NCBI GenBank assembly: GCA_963717955.1
Contig: CAVQXR010000001.1
Location: 248,001-312,000 of the forward strand
DNA length: 64,000 nucleotides
Source: CAVQXR01 sp963717955
GTDB taxonomy: Bacteria; Actinomycetota; Thermoleophilia; Gaiellales; Gaiellaceae
Direction of reading: 5' to 3'
The notes under the pieces were generated by a model. The model worked only from the letters and a program-made list of their open reading frames with translations. It did not search any database and was not told where the DNA came from. Shown in pieces: positions 25,439 through 33,290 of this stretch. The position numbers and the translations under genes were made by a program. Each line of letters opens with the position of its first letter. Position 1 is the stretch's first letter.

Positions 25439-26211
25439 TGGGCGATCTGCTCCGGGATCGGGTAGGCGAAGCAGCGCGCCGTTGCGGCCCCGTCGACGGG
25501 CACGGCGGCGCCGCTCACGAACGAGGCCCGCTCGGAGAGCAGGAACGCGGCGACCTCGGCGATCTCCTCCGGCTGTGCGACCCGTCGGAGCGGGTGCAGC
25601 TCGCCCTCGATCCGCATCGCCTCCTCCCGCGAGACGTCGTCGGGGAGGACGCTGTAGGTCATGGGCGTCTCCACCGTGCCGGGCAGGATCGCGTTGCAGC
25701 GGATCCCGGCCGGTCCGTAGTCGACGGCGACCCCCCGCGTGACCATGATCACCGCCGCCTTCGCCGCCTGGTAGACGAAGTAGCGGGGGAATGCGTGCGT
25801 GCCCTGGATCGAGGCGATGTTGACGATCGAGCCGCGCTGGCCGGTCGCCAGCATCCGCCGGACGGCAACCGCGAGCCCGTACATCGTGCCGATCTGAAGC
25901 ACCCGCAGGCCGCGCTCGATGTCGTCGGGCGTCGCCTCGTGCGCGGCGCCCTGGATGTCGATCCCGGCGTTGTTGACCCAGTGGCGGAGCGGCGCGGTGC
26001 GCTCCGCGAGCTCGGCGGCGCGCTCGTGGGCGTGCCACTCGCCCACGTCCCCGTGCAGTGGCATGAACCCGTTGCCGAGCTCTCTCGCCGTCTCGGCGAG
26101 CGCGGGCTCGTTCCAGTCGACGCCGACGACGTGGACGCCATCGGCCAAGAGCCGTGCCGAGATCGCCCTGCCGACGCCCATCGCGGCTCCGGTGACGACA
26201 CACGAGACCAT
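25420..26211 (-). CDS. short-chain dehydrogenase/reductase
   Basis: 263 residues. Cofactor loop VTGAAMGVGRAISARLLADG, Asp in VVGVDWNEP, WVNNAGIDIQGAA, Ser in VNIASIQGTHAF, catalytic YQAAKAAV (Tyr and Lys), and the family C-terminus SFVSGAAVPVDGAATARCF. It is followed by an unusual tail (AYPIPEQIAQASQPD) partly encoded by the last unit of the 18-bp array. It follows SMP-30 and E1 genes on the same strand (60-bp gap) and may belong to their operon. The substrate is unknown. Confidence 0.88.
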   Translation of the reverse strand: MVSCVVTGAAMGVGRAISARLLADGVHVVGVDWNEPALAETARELGNGFMPLHGDVGEWHAHERAAELAERTAPLRHWVNNAGIDIQGAAHEATPDDIERGLRVLQIGTMYGLAVAVRRMLATGQRGSIVNIASIQGTHAFPRYFVYQAAKAAVIMVTRGVAVDYGPAGIRCNAILPGTVETPMTYSVLPDDVSREEAMRIEGELHPLRRVAQPEEIAEVAAFLLSERASFVSGAAVPVDGAATARCFAYPIPEQIAQASQPD

Positions 26212-26271
26212 GCTCCCTCCTCTGCGGGTTGGCGGATGCGCCGGGCGCGCCGGATCGCGCTCCCCGGCCGG

Positions 26272-27108
26272 TCAGAGCTCCGGGTAGTGGAGCGGAGCGC
26301 CCGCGAAGGGGAGCTCGATCCCGAGGATCGACCAGCCGCCGAGCACGGCGATGGCGAGGCTCCGCATGTCGGGCCCGAAGAACGCGAGGTTCGTCGGCAT
26401 CGGCAGGATCTGGCCGAGCGAGTCGTCGAGGATCAGCTCCGCGCTGCCGCCGCCCGCGGGTACCCGGTAGACGTGGAACGGGTAGTAGCAGGACACGAGC
26501 ATGCTGCCGTCGGCCGCGAACGCGACCCCGTCGGGCACGGTCCCAGGGAGCTCGGCGAGCACTTCGGCGCGGCCGTTCACGAGCGCCGAGAGGCGCGGGG
26601 TGAAGCTCTCGAGGAACACGAGCTCGCCTCCTGGCGCGACCGCGAGACCGTTCGGGAAGTGCAGCGGCGGCAGGTCGATGACCTCGGCGTCTCCGCCGCC
26701 GGGGGGTATGCGGAGCAGGCGGCCCTCCACCCTGCGAGCGTCCTCGGGGCCCGAGTCCGAGACGAGCAGCGAGCCGTCGGCCGCGAAGGCGGGCCAGTTG
26801 GGGCAGGTGATCGGGCCCCCCGCGGCCGTCGCGCAGTACGTCTCGATGCTCCCGGTGGAGGGATCGACACGCACCACGGACCTGGTGCCCATGTCACAGG
26901 CGTAGATCGCACCGCCCGCATCGAGGGCGAGGCCGAGCACGAATCCGCCCGTGTTCGCGATCTCCGCGCACTCGCCGCTCGCCGGGTCGATCCGGTAGAC
27001 CTGCCCCGCCTCCCCGCCGGCGTAGAGCAGCCCGTCCGATCCGGCCGCCACGCCCTCGGGATGGTCGAGGCCGGTGGCGAGAAGCCGGATGTCGTCGACG
27101 GAGAGCAT
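26272..27108 (-). CDS. SMP-30/gluconolactonase-like beta-propeller
   Basis: 278 residues from ATG 27108. Propeller blades are seen as repeated GLxYAGG and DGSLLVSDSG segments. The metal-site residues of the SMP-30 family are suggested by LDHPEGVAAG, PNWPAF, PNGLAVAP and VPDGVAFAADGSM. It probably hydrolyses a sugar lactone or another ester. It begins eight bases after the E1 alpha stop, with an operon-like arrangement. Longer upstream frames overlap the E1 gene and were rejected. Confidence 0.8.
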   Translation of the reverse strand: MLSVDDIRLLATGLDHPEGVAAGSDGLLYAGGEAGQVYRIDPASGECAEIANTGGFVLGLALDAGGAIYACDMGTRSVVRVDPSTGSIETYCATAAGGPITCPNWPAFAADGSLLVSDSGPEDARRVEGRLLRIPPGGGDAEVIDLPPLHFPNGLAVAPGGELVFLESFTPRLSALVNGRAEVLAELPGTVPDGVAFAADGSMLVSCYYPFHVYRVPAGGGSAELILDDSLGQILPMPTNLAFFGPDMRSLAIAVLGGWSILGIELPFAGAPLHYPEL

Positions 27109-27116
27109 CGGCGGCG

Positions 27117-28139
27117 TCAGCCTATCGTCGTGCGGCGATCGACCGGCCGTGCGTACACGCCTTCCTCGAGGCGGGCCGGATCGGGCGCGGGCGCCGTCTC
27201 GGCCTCCGCGAGGCCGGCCGCGACCTCCTCCTGCGCGCTGACGATCAGCGCGTCGAGCTCGGCTTCGCTCAGGCCGTCCGCGAGCAGGCGCGCGGCCAGC
27301 CGTTCGATCGGATCGGCGAAGCGCGCGCGGAGCTCGTCGGGGACGTACCGGGCGTCGTCGTGGGCGGCGTGTCCGTGGCCTCGCAACGTCACGGTCTCGA
27401 CGGCCTGGGGGCCCTCGCCGGCCCTCGCCCGCTCGACCGCGTCGCGGATCGCCTCGTACGTGCCGATCGCGTCGGTCCCGTCCACCCGGGCGCACGGGAT
27501 GCTCCAGCCCGAGCGGACGCGCTCGGCGATGTTCGTGTTCAGCATCCCTTTCGACGTCGGCGTCGAGTAGGCGTACTGGTTGCTCTGGACGACGAAGACC
27601 GCGGGCACGCGGAGGACTCCGGCGAGGTTGAGGCCCTCGTGGACGTCGCCGACGCAGAACATCCCGTCGCCGATGAACGTCAGCGCGACCCGCCGCTCGC
27701 GACGGCGCTTGAACGCGAGCGCGGCACCGACGGTCACGGGAACGAGGTCGCCGAGCATCGAGACGAGCGGGAAGACGTCGACCTGCGGCTTCCCGAAGTG
27801 CATGTTCCCATCGCGCCCGCGCGTGGGCCCGGTGTCCTTGCCGAGGAAGTTCGCGAACACGTCCGCGACGGTCACGCCCCGCGCGTAGTGGCAGGCCTGC
27901 TCCCGGTTGAGCGGCGCGACGACGTCGTCGGGCCCGAGCGCGGCCCCGGCGGCCGCGGCGACGCCCTCCTGGCCGCGACCCGTGTAGACGGATCCGGCGA
28001 TCCTTCCCTGCCGGTAGAGCGCGAGCACGCGATCCTCGACGAGGCGCTGGAGCAGCATCAGCGAGAACAGGCGCAGCCGTGTCTCGCGCGACACGCTCGG
28101 CGAGTCCACCGCGGGGGGGACGGTCGGCTCAGTAGCCAA
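27117..28139 (-). CDS. 2-oxoacid/acetoin dehydrogenase E1 alpha subunit
   Basis: 340 residues from a TTG start at 28139 (GGAGG six bases upstream) that overlaps the E1 beta stop by 11 bp. ThDP-binding marks are IGDGMFCVGDVHEGLNLAGV and VVQSNQYAYSTP; substrate and loop segments are RGRDGNMHFGKP and RGHGHAAHDDARYVP. The alpha chain of acetoin, pyruvate or branched-chain dehydrogenases has this length. No E2 or E3 gene is present, so the acyl acceptor complex must be elsewhere, or the pair acts as a decarboxylase. Here the beta gene precedes alpha. Confidence 0.88.
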   Translation of the reverse strand: MATEPTVPPAVDSPSVSRETRLRLFSLMLLQRLVEDRVLALYRQGRIAGSVYTGRGQEGVAAAAGAALGPDDVVAPLNREQACHYARGVTVADVFANFLGKDTGPTRGRDGNMHFGKPQVDVFPLVSMLGDLVPVTVGAALAFKRRRERRVALTFIGDGMFCVGDVHEGLNLAGVLRVPAVFVVQSNQYAYSTPTSKGMLNTNIAERVRSGWSIPCARVDGTDAIGTYEAIRDAVERARAGEGPQAVETVTLRGHGHAAHDDARYVPDELRARFADPIERLAARLLADGLSEAELDALIVSAQEEVAAGLAEAETAPAPDPARLEEGVYARPVDRRTTIG

Positions 28140-29088
28140 GGAGGTCCTCCAGCGCCGCACGCACCCGCTCGGGGGAGGGGATGTAGGCATCCTCCAGCCC
28201 GGGCGCGAACGGCACGGGCGTGTCGGGCGGGGCGAGCAGCGCCGGCGGTGCGTCGAGCAGCTCGAATCCGTGTCGCGCGACGAGCGACAGCACCTGTCCG
28301 GCGGCGCCGATCGACGCCGCGGCCTCCTGCAGCACGAGGATCCGCGACGTCCGGGCGAGCGACTCGAGGACGGCCTCGTCGTCGAGCGGCCACAGCGTGC
28401 GCAGGTCGACGATCTCGACGTCCAGCCCCTCCGCGGCGCGCAGCGCGGTGTCGACGCAGGCACCGTAGGTGACGACGGTCGCGTCCGCGCCCGCCCGTGC
28501 GATCCGGGCGCGGCCGATCGGCGTCCGGTGTCCGGCCGGCGGCTGCTCGTCCTTCAGGCGCCGGTACAGGCCCTTGTGCTCGAAGAAGACGACCGGGTCG
28601 TCGTCGTCGATCGCCGCGCGCAGGAGCCCGTAGGCGTCCTCCACCGACCCGGGGCAGAGGACCTTCAGCCCGGCGGCGCCGATGAACCAGCCCTCGGGGC
28701 ACGACGCGTGGAAGGGACCGCCGCGGACGCCGCCGCCGAACGGAGCCCGGATGACCACGGGCAGCGCCAGCCCGGAGCGCCAGTGGGTCTTCGCGCCGAC
28801 GTTCATGATCGTGTCGAACGGGCAGCTGATGAAATCGGCGAACTGCAGCTCCGCGACCGGCCGCTCACCCATCCAGGCGGCCCCGAATGCGGCGCCGACG
28901 AAGCCCTCCTCGGAGATCGGCGTGTCGACCACCCGGGCGTCGCCGAACTCGTCCCAAAGCCCCTTCGTGACGCCGAACGCCCCCCCGAAGTGGCCGATGT
29001 CCTCGCCGAGGAGGAACACGCGCTCGTCGTCGACCATCGCGTCGCGAAGCGCGGCTCGAATCGCCTCGAGGTAGGTGATCTCGGTCAT
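28129..29088 (-). CDS. 2-oxoacid/acetoin dehydrogenase E1 beta subunit
   Basis: 319 residues. It begins EITYLEAIRAALRDAMVDDE, then LLGEDIGHFGGAFGVTKGL with the ThDP-activating Glu, RVVDTPISEEGFVGAAFGAA, and the C-terminal transketolase domain with DLRTLWPLDDEAVLESLART. Length and motifs match PdhB/AcoB/BkdA2. It is the first gene of the operon beta-alpha-SMP30-SDR. The context does not identify the oxoacid. Confidence 0.9.
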   Translation of the reverse strand: MTEITYLEAIRAALRDAMVDDERVFLLGEDIGHFGGAFGVTKGLWDEFGDARVVDTPISEEGFVGAAFGAAWMGERPVAELQFADFISCPFDTIMNVGAKTHWRSGLALPVVIRAPFGGGVRGGPFHASCPEGWFIGAAGLKVLCPGSVEDAYGLLRAAIDDDDPVVFFEHKGLYRRLKDEQPPAGHRTPIGRARIARAGADATVVTYGACVDTALRAAEGLDVEIVDLRTLWPLDDEAVLESLARTSRILVLQEAAASIGAAGQVLSLVARHGFELLDAPPALLAPPDTPVPFAPGLEDAYIPSPERVRAALEDLLGY

Positions 29089-29131
29089 GGCCCGCCCCGA
29101 CCCGGACGATACGCGACCGTGCCGCGCCTCG

Positions 29132-29833
29132 TCAGCGTCCAGTGGCGAGCGTCCGGCTGGCGGGGCCGCAGTTGAAGAGCAGGTCGAGGACGGAGAGGTT
29201 CGGCTCGAAGGCGCCCCAGAGCTGAGGGTGCTCGCGGTAGCGGTACTCGTCGTAGACGAGCTCGATGCCGTGCGAGCGCAGGAGCTCCTCGTCGTTGTAG
29301 GAGCGCCCGCCGCCGGAGCCGGACAGGTACACGTCGGCTTCGAGCGCGAGGCAGACGTCGAGGACGAGCTGCGCCTTGTCGCCCAGCCCCGGCCCGAGCT
29401 CCGAGAGGCGCACGCGCCGCGTCTCGATGTCCAGGTAGCCGGCGAACGCCTCGATCAGCCCGGTCGTCAGCTCGACGAAGGTACCGGCCCGCTCGACCTC
29501 GGCGCGGTAGAGCGGGTAGACATCGGCGAAGTACGGGGCGCGGCCGTAGCCGTGCTCGACCGTGCGCAGATGCTTGTCGCGCCAGGTCTCGTCGGCGAAC
29601 TGCACCTCGAGATACGTCGCCTTGCCGTCGCGGCCGCGCGGGATCGAGACGGGGACGGTCAGGTAGGCGACCCCGTTCGGGGTCTTGATGCGGTTGCGCG
29701 CGGCGAAGCTGCGGCCCCGCGGGAACTGGACGGAGTCGAGGTAGACGAAGACGTCGGCGCCCGCCAGCTTGTGGAAGTAGCCGGGCCAGGGGACGTAGTT
29801 CGGCTGGTGGAGCGCGAGGACGCGAGCCGCCAT
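29132..29833 (-). CDS. WbqC-like family protein
   Basis: 233 residues. The N-terminal signature of WbqC proteins is clear: LALHQPNYVPWPGYFHKLAG and VFVYLDSVQFPRGRSF. DVYLSGSGGGRSYNDEELL in the C-terminal half is also conserved. WbqC-like genes lie in O-antigen and other polysaccharide clusters, and their chemistry is little known; they have been linked to amide or glycan modification. Here the neighbours are a sulfotransferase and an SDR. The region just upstream of the start is a 28-bp repeat element (29837-29864). Confidence 0.85.
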   Translation of the reverse strand: MAARVLALHQPNYVPWPGYFHKLAGADVFVYLDSVQFPRGRSFAARNRIKTPNGVAYLTVPVSIPRGRDGKATYLEVQFADETWRDKHLRTVEHGYGRAPYFADVYPLYRAEVERAGTFVELTTGLIEAFAGYLDIETRRVRLSELGPGLGDKAQLVLDVCLALEADVYLSGSGGGRSYNDEELLRSHGIELVYDEYRYREHPQLWGAFEPNLSVLDLLFNCGPASRTLATGR

Positions 29834-29836
29834 CGG

Positions 29837-29864
29837 CTAGTGCTCCGTCTCGGAATTCCCTTGA
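29837..29864. repeat. 28-bp half of a dispersed palindromic element
   Basis: The sequence is identical to 28 bases of the perfect 41-bp palindrome at 46183-46223 read on the other strand (CTAGTGCTCCGTCTC then GGAATTCCCTTGA). It starts four bases upstream of the WbqC ATG, where promoter or leader sequence is expected. Confidence 0.8.
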
Positions 29865-29868
29865 CGCT

Positions 29869-29905
29869 CCAGGAACCACACCCCATTCCCCGGACGGCGC
29901 ACTAC
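29869..29905. repeat. solo terminal repeat related to the 31709-31867 element
   Basis: The stretch CCAGGAACCACACCCCATTC through CCCGGACGGCGCACTACT matches the right end of the element at 31837-31872 with few differences and in the same orientation. It supplies the stop codon of the sulfotransferase gene (29902-29904). Confidence 0.7.
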
Positions 29906-30897
29906 TCGCTCACGCGGAGGTCGGCGAGCAGGCGCTCGAAGCGCCTCTTGTCCGGATTGCGGCCGTCGTGGCGGCGAAACGGGAACGACGCGGGCGGAGG
30001 GACTCGCACGGCCAGCGGGTATCCGTAGACGTCGGCGCTTCGCCGGGCGACGGCTGCGAGGACGGCGCCCGGATCGGCGCAGAGCCCCTCGTAGTCGACT
30101 CTCACGACCGCGTCGTCGCCGGCCTCCCGAAACGTCCGCTCGTAGAAGCGTGCGAGATAGTGCACCTGGCCCGCGATCTGCTCCCACTCGTCGAGCCCCG
30201 CGAGGAGCGGGTACTCGGGCGGCACGTAGCTCCACCACCGGCGCGGGTCTGAGTAGTAGCTCCGGCGCGCCTCGAGGATCGAGATGCACACGTCGAGCGG
30301 ATCACGCTCGACGTAGACCCAGACGACCGGGCCGAGCACGTCGCGAACCTTCGCCAGGTGGTAGGAGGCGAGCACGTTCTTGGCCACGAGCGGCTTGCCG
30401 AGCTCGTGCTGGACGTTCGCCAGGGTGCGCCGAAGCCCCACCCAGTCGATCTCGTCCTCCCGCTCGCGCGCCTTGACCACGTCGTCGAACGTGTGCTTGC
30501 GCAGCCAGTGGCGCCAGAAGTAGCCGAACTCGTGGATGTCGGCGAGCCCGGGCGTGCGCGCGTGGTCTGAGCGAAACGTCGTCTCGCCGCGCTCGCCGCC
30601 GGCGATCAGCCTGGCCAGGCGGATGCCGTGCACCGGCGCGAGCCAGAAGCGGGCCGCCACGTTGTCGATGTAGCCCGCGTCGAGGCAGTAGGCGAGCAGC
30701 TGGCTCGTCAGCGTCGTGCCCGACCGCGGCAGCCCGAGCACGAAGACGAACGGATGCTCGACGTCGACGTCGCGGTAGAGGGCGAGCTCTCGCTTGTGGA
30801 GATCCTCGTTCAGCGCCCGCAGGAACCGCTCGTCGCCGTCGTCCTTCGCGTACGAGCCGCGCCGGGCGCGGGCGAGCTGCTCGAAGGTCGCACCCAT
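29902..30897 (-). CDS. sulfotransferase family protein
   Basis: 331 residues. The PAPS 5'-phosphosulfate loop is LGLPRSGTTLTSQLLAY at 54-70. The 3'-phosphate site is represented by VYVERDPLDVCISILEARRS near 195-215. RVDYEGLCADPGAVL matches the third family region. It transfers sulfate from PAPS to an unknown small molecule or glycan. It carries a leaderless-type -10 (TATCGT, seven bases before ATG). The last codons lie inside a repeat, so the C-terminus may have been altered. Neighbours with WbqC and SDR genes suggest glycan modification. Confidence 0.87.
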   Translation of the reverse strand: MGATFEQLARARRGSYAKDDGDERFLRALNEDLHKRELALYRDVDVEHPFVFVLGLPRSGTTLTSQLLAYCLDAGYIDNVAARFWLAPVHGIRLARLIAGGERGETTFRSDHARTPGLADIHEFGYFWRHWLRKHTFDDVVKAREREDEIDWVGLRRTLANVQHELGKPLVAKNVLASYHLAKVRDVLGPVVWVYVERDPLDVCISILEARRSYYSDPRRWWSYVPPEYPLLAGLDEWEQIAGQVHYLARFYERTFREAGDDAVVRVDYEGLCADPGAVLAAVARRSADVYGYPLAVRVPPPASFPFRRHDGRNPDKRRFERLLADLRVSE

Positions 30898-30904
30898 CGC
30901 CGTG

Positions 30905-30910
30905 ACGATA
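30905..30910 (-). promoter_or_regulatory. -10 hexamer of a probable leaderless mRNA (sulfotransferase)
   Basis: On the minus strand TATCGT is followed by seven bases and then the ATG at 30897. No ribosome binding site is seen. Confidence 0.5.
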
Positions 30911-30941
30911 GCCAGCCGGGCGCGGGCAGGCGTCAGAGCTC

Positions 30942-31688
30942 TCAGGCCGCCATGCCGCCGTCGACGAGCAGCGTTGCCCCGGTGATGTAGGAGGCCTCGT
31001 CCGAGGCGAGGAAGAGCGCCGGGCCGACGATCTCCTCGACGGTCGCGACACGGCCGAGAGGAGTGGCGTCGACGACCTCCTCGCGCAGGCGCTCGACCGC
31101 GAGCATCGCGGAGGTCAGGTCGGTCTCGACGTACCCGGGGCAGAGGGCGTTGACTCGAACGCCCCGATCGGCCCACTCGCGCGCGAGCGTCTTCGTCAGC
31201 TGGATCAGCGCCGCCTTCGAGGCACCGTAGCCTGCCAGGCGGGGGCTCGCGTTCGTCCCGAGCGTGCTCGACACCATCACGACGGTGCCGCCGCCCTCGA
31301 GCAGGAAGGGCGCGGTAGCCCGTGTCGTGAGATAGGCCCCGTTGACGTTGACGTCGAGGATCTGCCTGAAGGCGTCGACGCTGTGCTGCTCGGCCCTCTG
31401 GCGCACCGGCGAGATTCCAGCGGCGTTGACGAGCACCGACGGCCGGCCGAGCTGCGCGACAACGGCGGCGACCGCCTCCTCGCACGCCGCCTGGTCGGTC
31501 ACGTCCAGCTCGAGCGCGAGCCCGCGGCCGCCCATCTCCCCCGCGACCTCCTCGCATTGCCACCTCGTGCGCGCCCCGACGGCGACCGAGGCCCCCTCGG
31601 CCGCGAGCCCGAGCGCGATCGCGCGGCCGATGCCGCGGCCGCCGCCCGTGACGAGGCACACGCGCCCCTGAAACCGGTCGTTCCCCAT
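30942..31688 (-). CDS. short-chain dehydrogenase/reductase, FabG-like
   Basis: 248 residues. VTGGGRGIGRAIALGLAAEG near 13-32, AVGARTRWQ, NAAGISPVRQRAE, catalytic Ser in VVMVSSTLGTN, YGASKAALIQLTK (Tyr-Lys), PGYVETDLTS and a C-terminus of ITGATLLVDGGMAA. Typical NADP-dependent 3-oxoacyl or sugar reductase. It starts beside a MITE-like element and may use a promoter within it. Confidence 0.88.
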   Translation of the reverse strand: MGNDRFQGRVCLVTGGGRGIGRAIALGLAAEGASVAVGARTRWQCEEVAGEMGGRGLALELDVTDQAACEEAVAAVVAQLGRPSVLVNAAGISPVRQRAEQHSVDAFRQILDVNVNGAYLTTRATAPFLLEGGGTVVMVSSTLGTNASPRLAGYGASKAALIQLTKTLAREWADRGVRVNALCPGYVETDLTSAMLAVERLREEVVDATPLGRVATVEEIVGPALFLASDEASYITGATLLVDGGMAA

Positions 31689-31708
31689 CGCTCGGAGCTA
31701 CAGCGTAA

Positions 31709-31867
31709 TGCACCGTCCGGGGAATACGGCACGGTCCTGGCGGCTGCAAAGCGGCGCCAGACCGCGTCCTCAGTCACGCCAATATGCCCGCATATTGGCG
31801 CTCCCTGCGTCCTTGTCTGGCTTGCTTTTCGCGCGCCAGGACCGCACCCCATTCCCCGGACGGCGCA
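31709..31867. mobile_element. MITE-like element with imperfect terminal inverted repeats
   Basis: The left end GCACCGTCCGGGGAATACGG then CACGGTCCTGG is mirrored by the right end CCAGGACCGCACCCCATTCC then CCGGACGGCGC, giving about 30-bp imperfect terminal repeats about 160 bp apart. Inside is a perfect hairpin CGCCAATATGC / GCATATTGGCG (about 31778-31801). It has no coding capacity and occupies almost all of the 192-bp gap between divergent genes; no transposase is near. The right end contributes the -10 hexamer of the following gene. Confidence 0.65.
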
Positions 31868-31868
31868 G

Positions 31869-31874
31869 TAGTGT
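31869..31874 (+). promoter_or_regulatory. -10 hexamer at the end of the MITE (leaderless type)
   Basis: TAGTGT lies six bases before the GTG at 31881 and is built from the right end of the repeat element. No ribosome binding site is present. Confidence 0.5.
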
Positions 31875-31880
31875 TGTCCG

Positions 31881-33275
31881 GTGCGCACGGCCGACGACTA
31901 CCTCGCCGGACTCCGGGACGATCGGGAGGTCTACTACCGCGGCGAGCGGGTCTCTGACGTCGTCTCCCACCCCGAGCTCGGGCTCGTCTCCCGGCACGCC
32001 GCGCTCGACTTCGCCTTTGCGGAGGAGCATCCGGCGCTCGGCGTCACCGGCGGGTACCCGACCTACTATCACCTGCCGCGGGACGCCGCCGACCTGCGGC
32101 GGCGCTCGGCGCTGATCGAGGCCGCCACCGCCTACGGCAGGACGCTCGTGCTGCTGATCAAGGAGATCGGCACGGACGCGCTGTTCGCGTTGCACCGGGT
32201 TGCGCACGCGACGCCGCACGCGGAGAACGTCGAGTCCTTCTACCGGCAGTGCCGGGACGGCGACCTCGCCCTCGCCGTCGCCCAGACGGACGTCAAGGGC
32301 GACCGCGCGAAAGGGCCTGCCGGGCAGGCCGACCCCGACCTCTACCTCCGGGTCGTCGACCGCCGCCCGGACGGCGTCGTCGTGCGAGGCGCGAAAGCGC
32401 ACACCTCGTACACGCCGAACGCCGACGAGCTGATCGTGATCCCGACCCGGGCCCTCGACGAGGGCGAGGAGGACTGGGCGATCGCGTTCGCGGTGCCCGT
32501 CGCCACCCCGGGCGTGAAGTTGTTCTGCTCGGACTTTCTCCATGCCGAGAACGACCCGTGGACACGGCCGATCTCGGCCGAGCACCGGATGATCGAGACG
32601 CTCACCGTCTTCGACGACGTCTTCGTGCCGAGCGAGCGGATCTTCCTCGACGGCGACATCGCGCGGGCAGGGCAGCTCGCGCTCACGTTCGTCGAGTACC
32701 ACCGCTTCACCGCCGTCTCCTACAAGCTGCCCCTCGTCGACGCATTCGTCGGCCTCGCGGCGGCGCTCGCGCAGGCGAACGGGATCGTGCGCGCCTCCCA
32801 CGTCCGCGACAAGCTCACGCACCTCATCGGCTACGCGGAGACCGTGCGCGGGCTCACCCACCTCGCCGCCGACCGAGCCCGGGTCGACGAGCCCACGGGC
32901 ATCGCATTTCCGGACCCGATGACGACGAACCTCGCGAAGTGGACCTTCGCGCGGGGCTATCACGAGGCGGTCGAGCAGGTCATCGACATCGCCGGGGGGC
33001 TGCTCGTGACGGGTCCATCTGGGCACGACTGGCGGTCGGACGAGATCCGCCCGTACCTCGAGAAGTACCTCGTCGGCGCCGTGCCGGCCGGGGAGCGGCT
33101 CGCGCTCCTCAACCTCGCCTCCGACATGCTCGCGCGTGAGTACGCCGGCTATCAGAGCGTCCTCGCCGTTCACGCCGAAGGCTCGCTCGAGGCCGAGAAG
33201 CTGATGCTCTACCGCTCGTACGACCCGCAAGAGGCACTCGCCTACGCGCGCGAGCTGGCGGGGCTTTCGGGCTGA
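31881..33275 (+). CDS. HpaB / 4-hydroxybutyryl-CoA dehydratase-family flavoprotein
   Basis: 464 residues with an acyl-CoA-dehydrogenase-like fold. The start TADDYLAGLRDDREVYYRGE and the FAD segment AQTDVKGDRAKGP match the 4-hydroxyphenylacetate 3-hydroxylase / 4-hydroxybutyryl-CoA dehydratase superfamily; TDxKGDR is nearer the dehydratase branch. The [4Fe-4S] ligands of the true dehydratase are not seen: the early Cys pair is replaced in ALFALHRVAHAT, and the His...Cys site reads YHRFTAVSYK. A flavin-dependent hydroxylase or isomerase is therefore more likely than the radical dehydratase. The GTG start follows a MITE-derived -10 box. Confidence 0.8.
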   Translation: MRTADDYLAGLRDDREVYYRGERVSDVVSHPELGLVSRHAALDFAFAEEHPALGVTGGYPTYYHLPRDAADLRRRSALIEAATAYGRTLVLLIKEIGTDALFALHRVAHATPHAENVESFYRQCRDGDLALAVAQTDVKGDRAKGPAGQADPDLYLRVVDRRPDGVVVRGAKAHTSYTPNADELIVIPTRALDEGEEDWAIAFAVPVATPGVKLFCSDFLHAENDPWTRPISAEHRMIETLTVFDDVFVPSERIFLDGDIARAGQLALTFVEYHRFTAVSYKLPLVDAFVGLAAALAQANGIVRASHVRDKLTHLIGYAETVRGLTHLAADRARVDEPTGIAFPDPMTTNLAKWTFARGYHEAVEQVIDIAGGLLVTGPSGHDWRSDEIRPYLEKYLVGAVPAGERLALLNLASDMLAREYAGYQSVLAVHAEGSLEAEKLMLYRSYDPQEALAYARELAGLSG

Positions 33276-33290
33276 CGGCAGACTGAGGGC

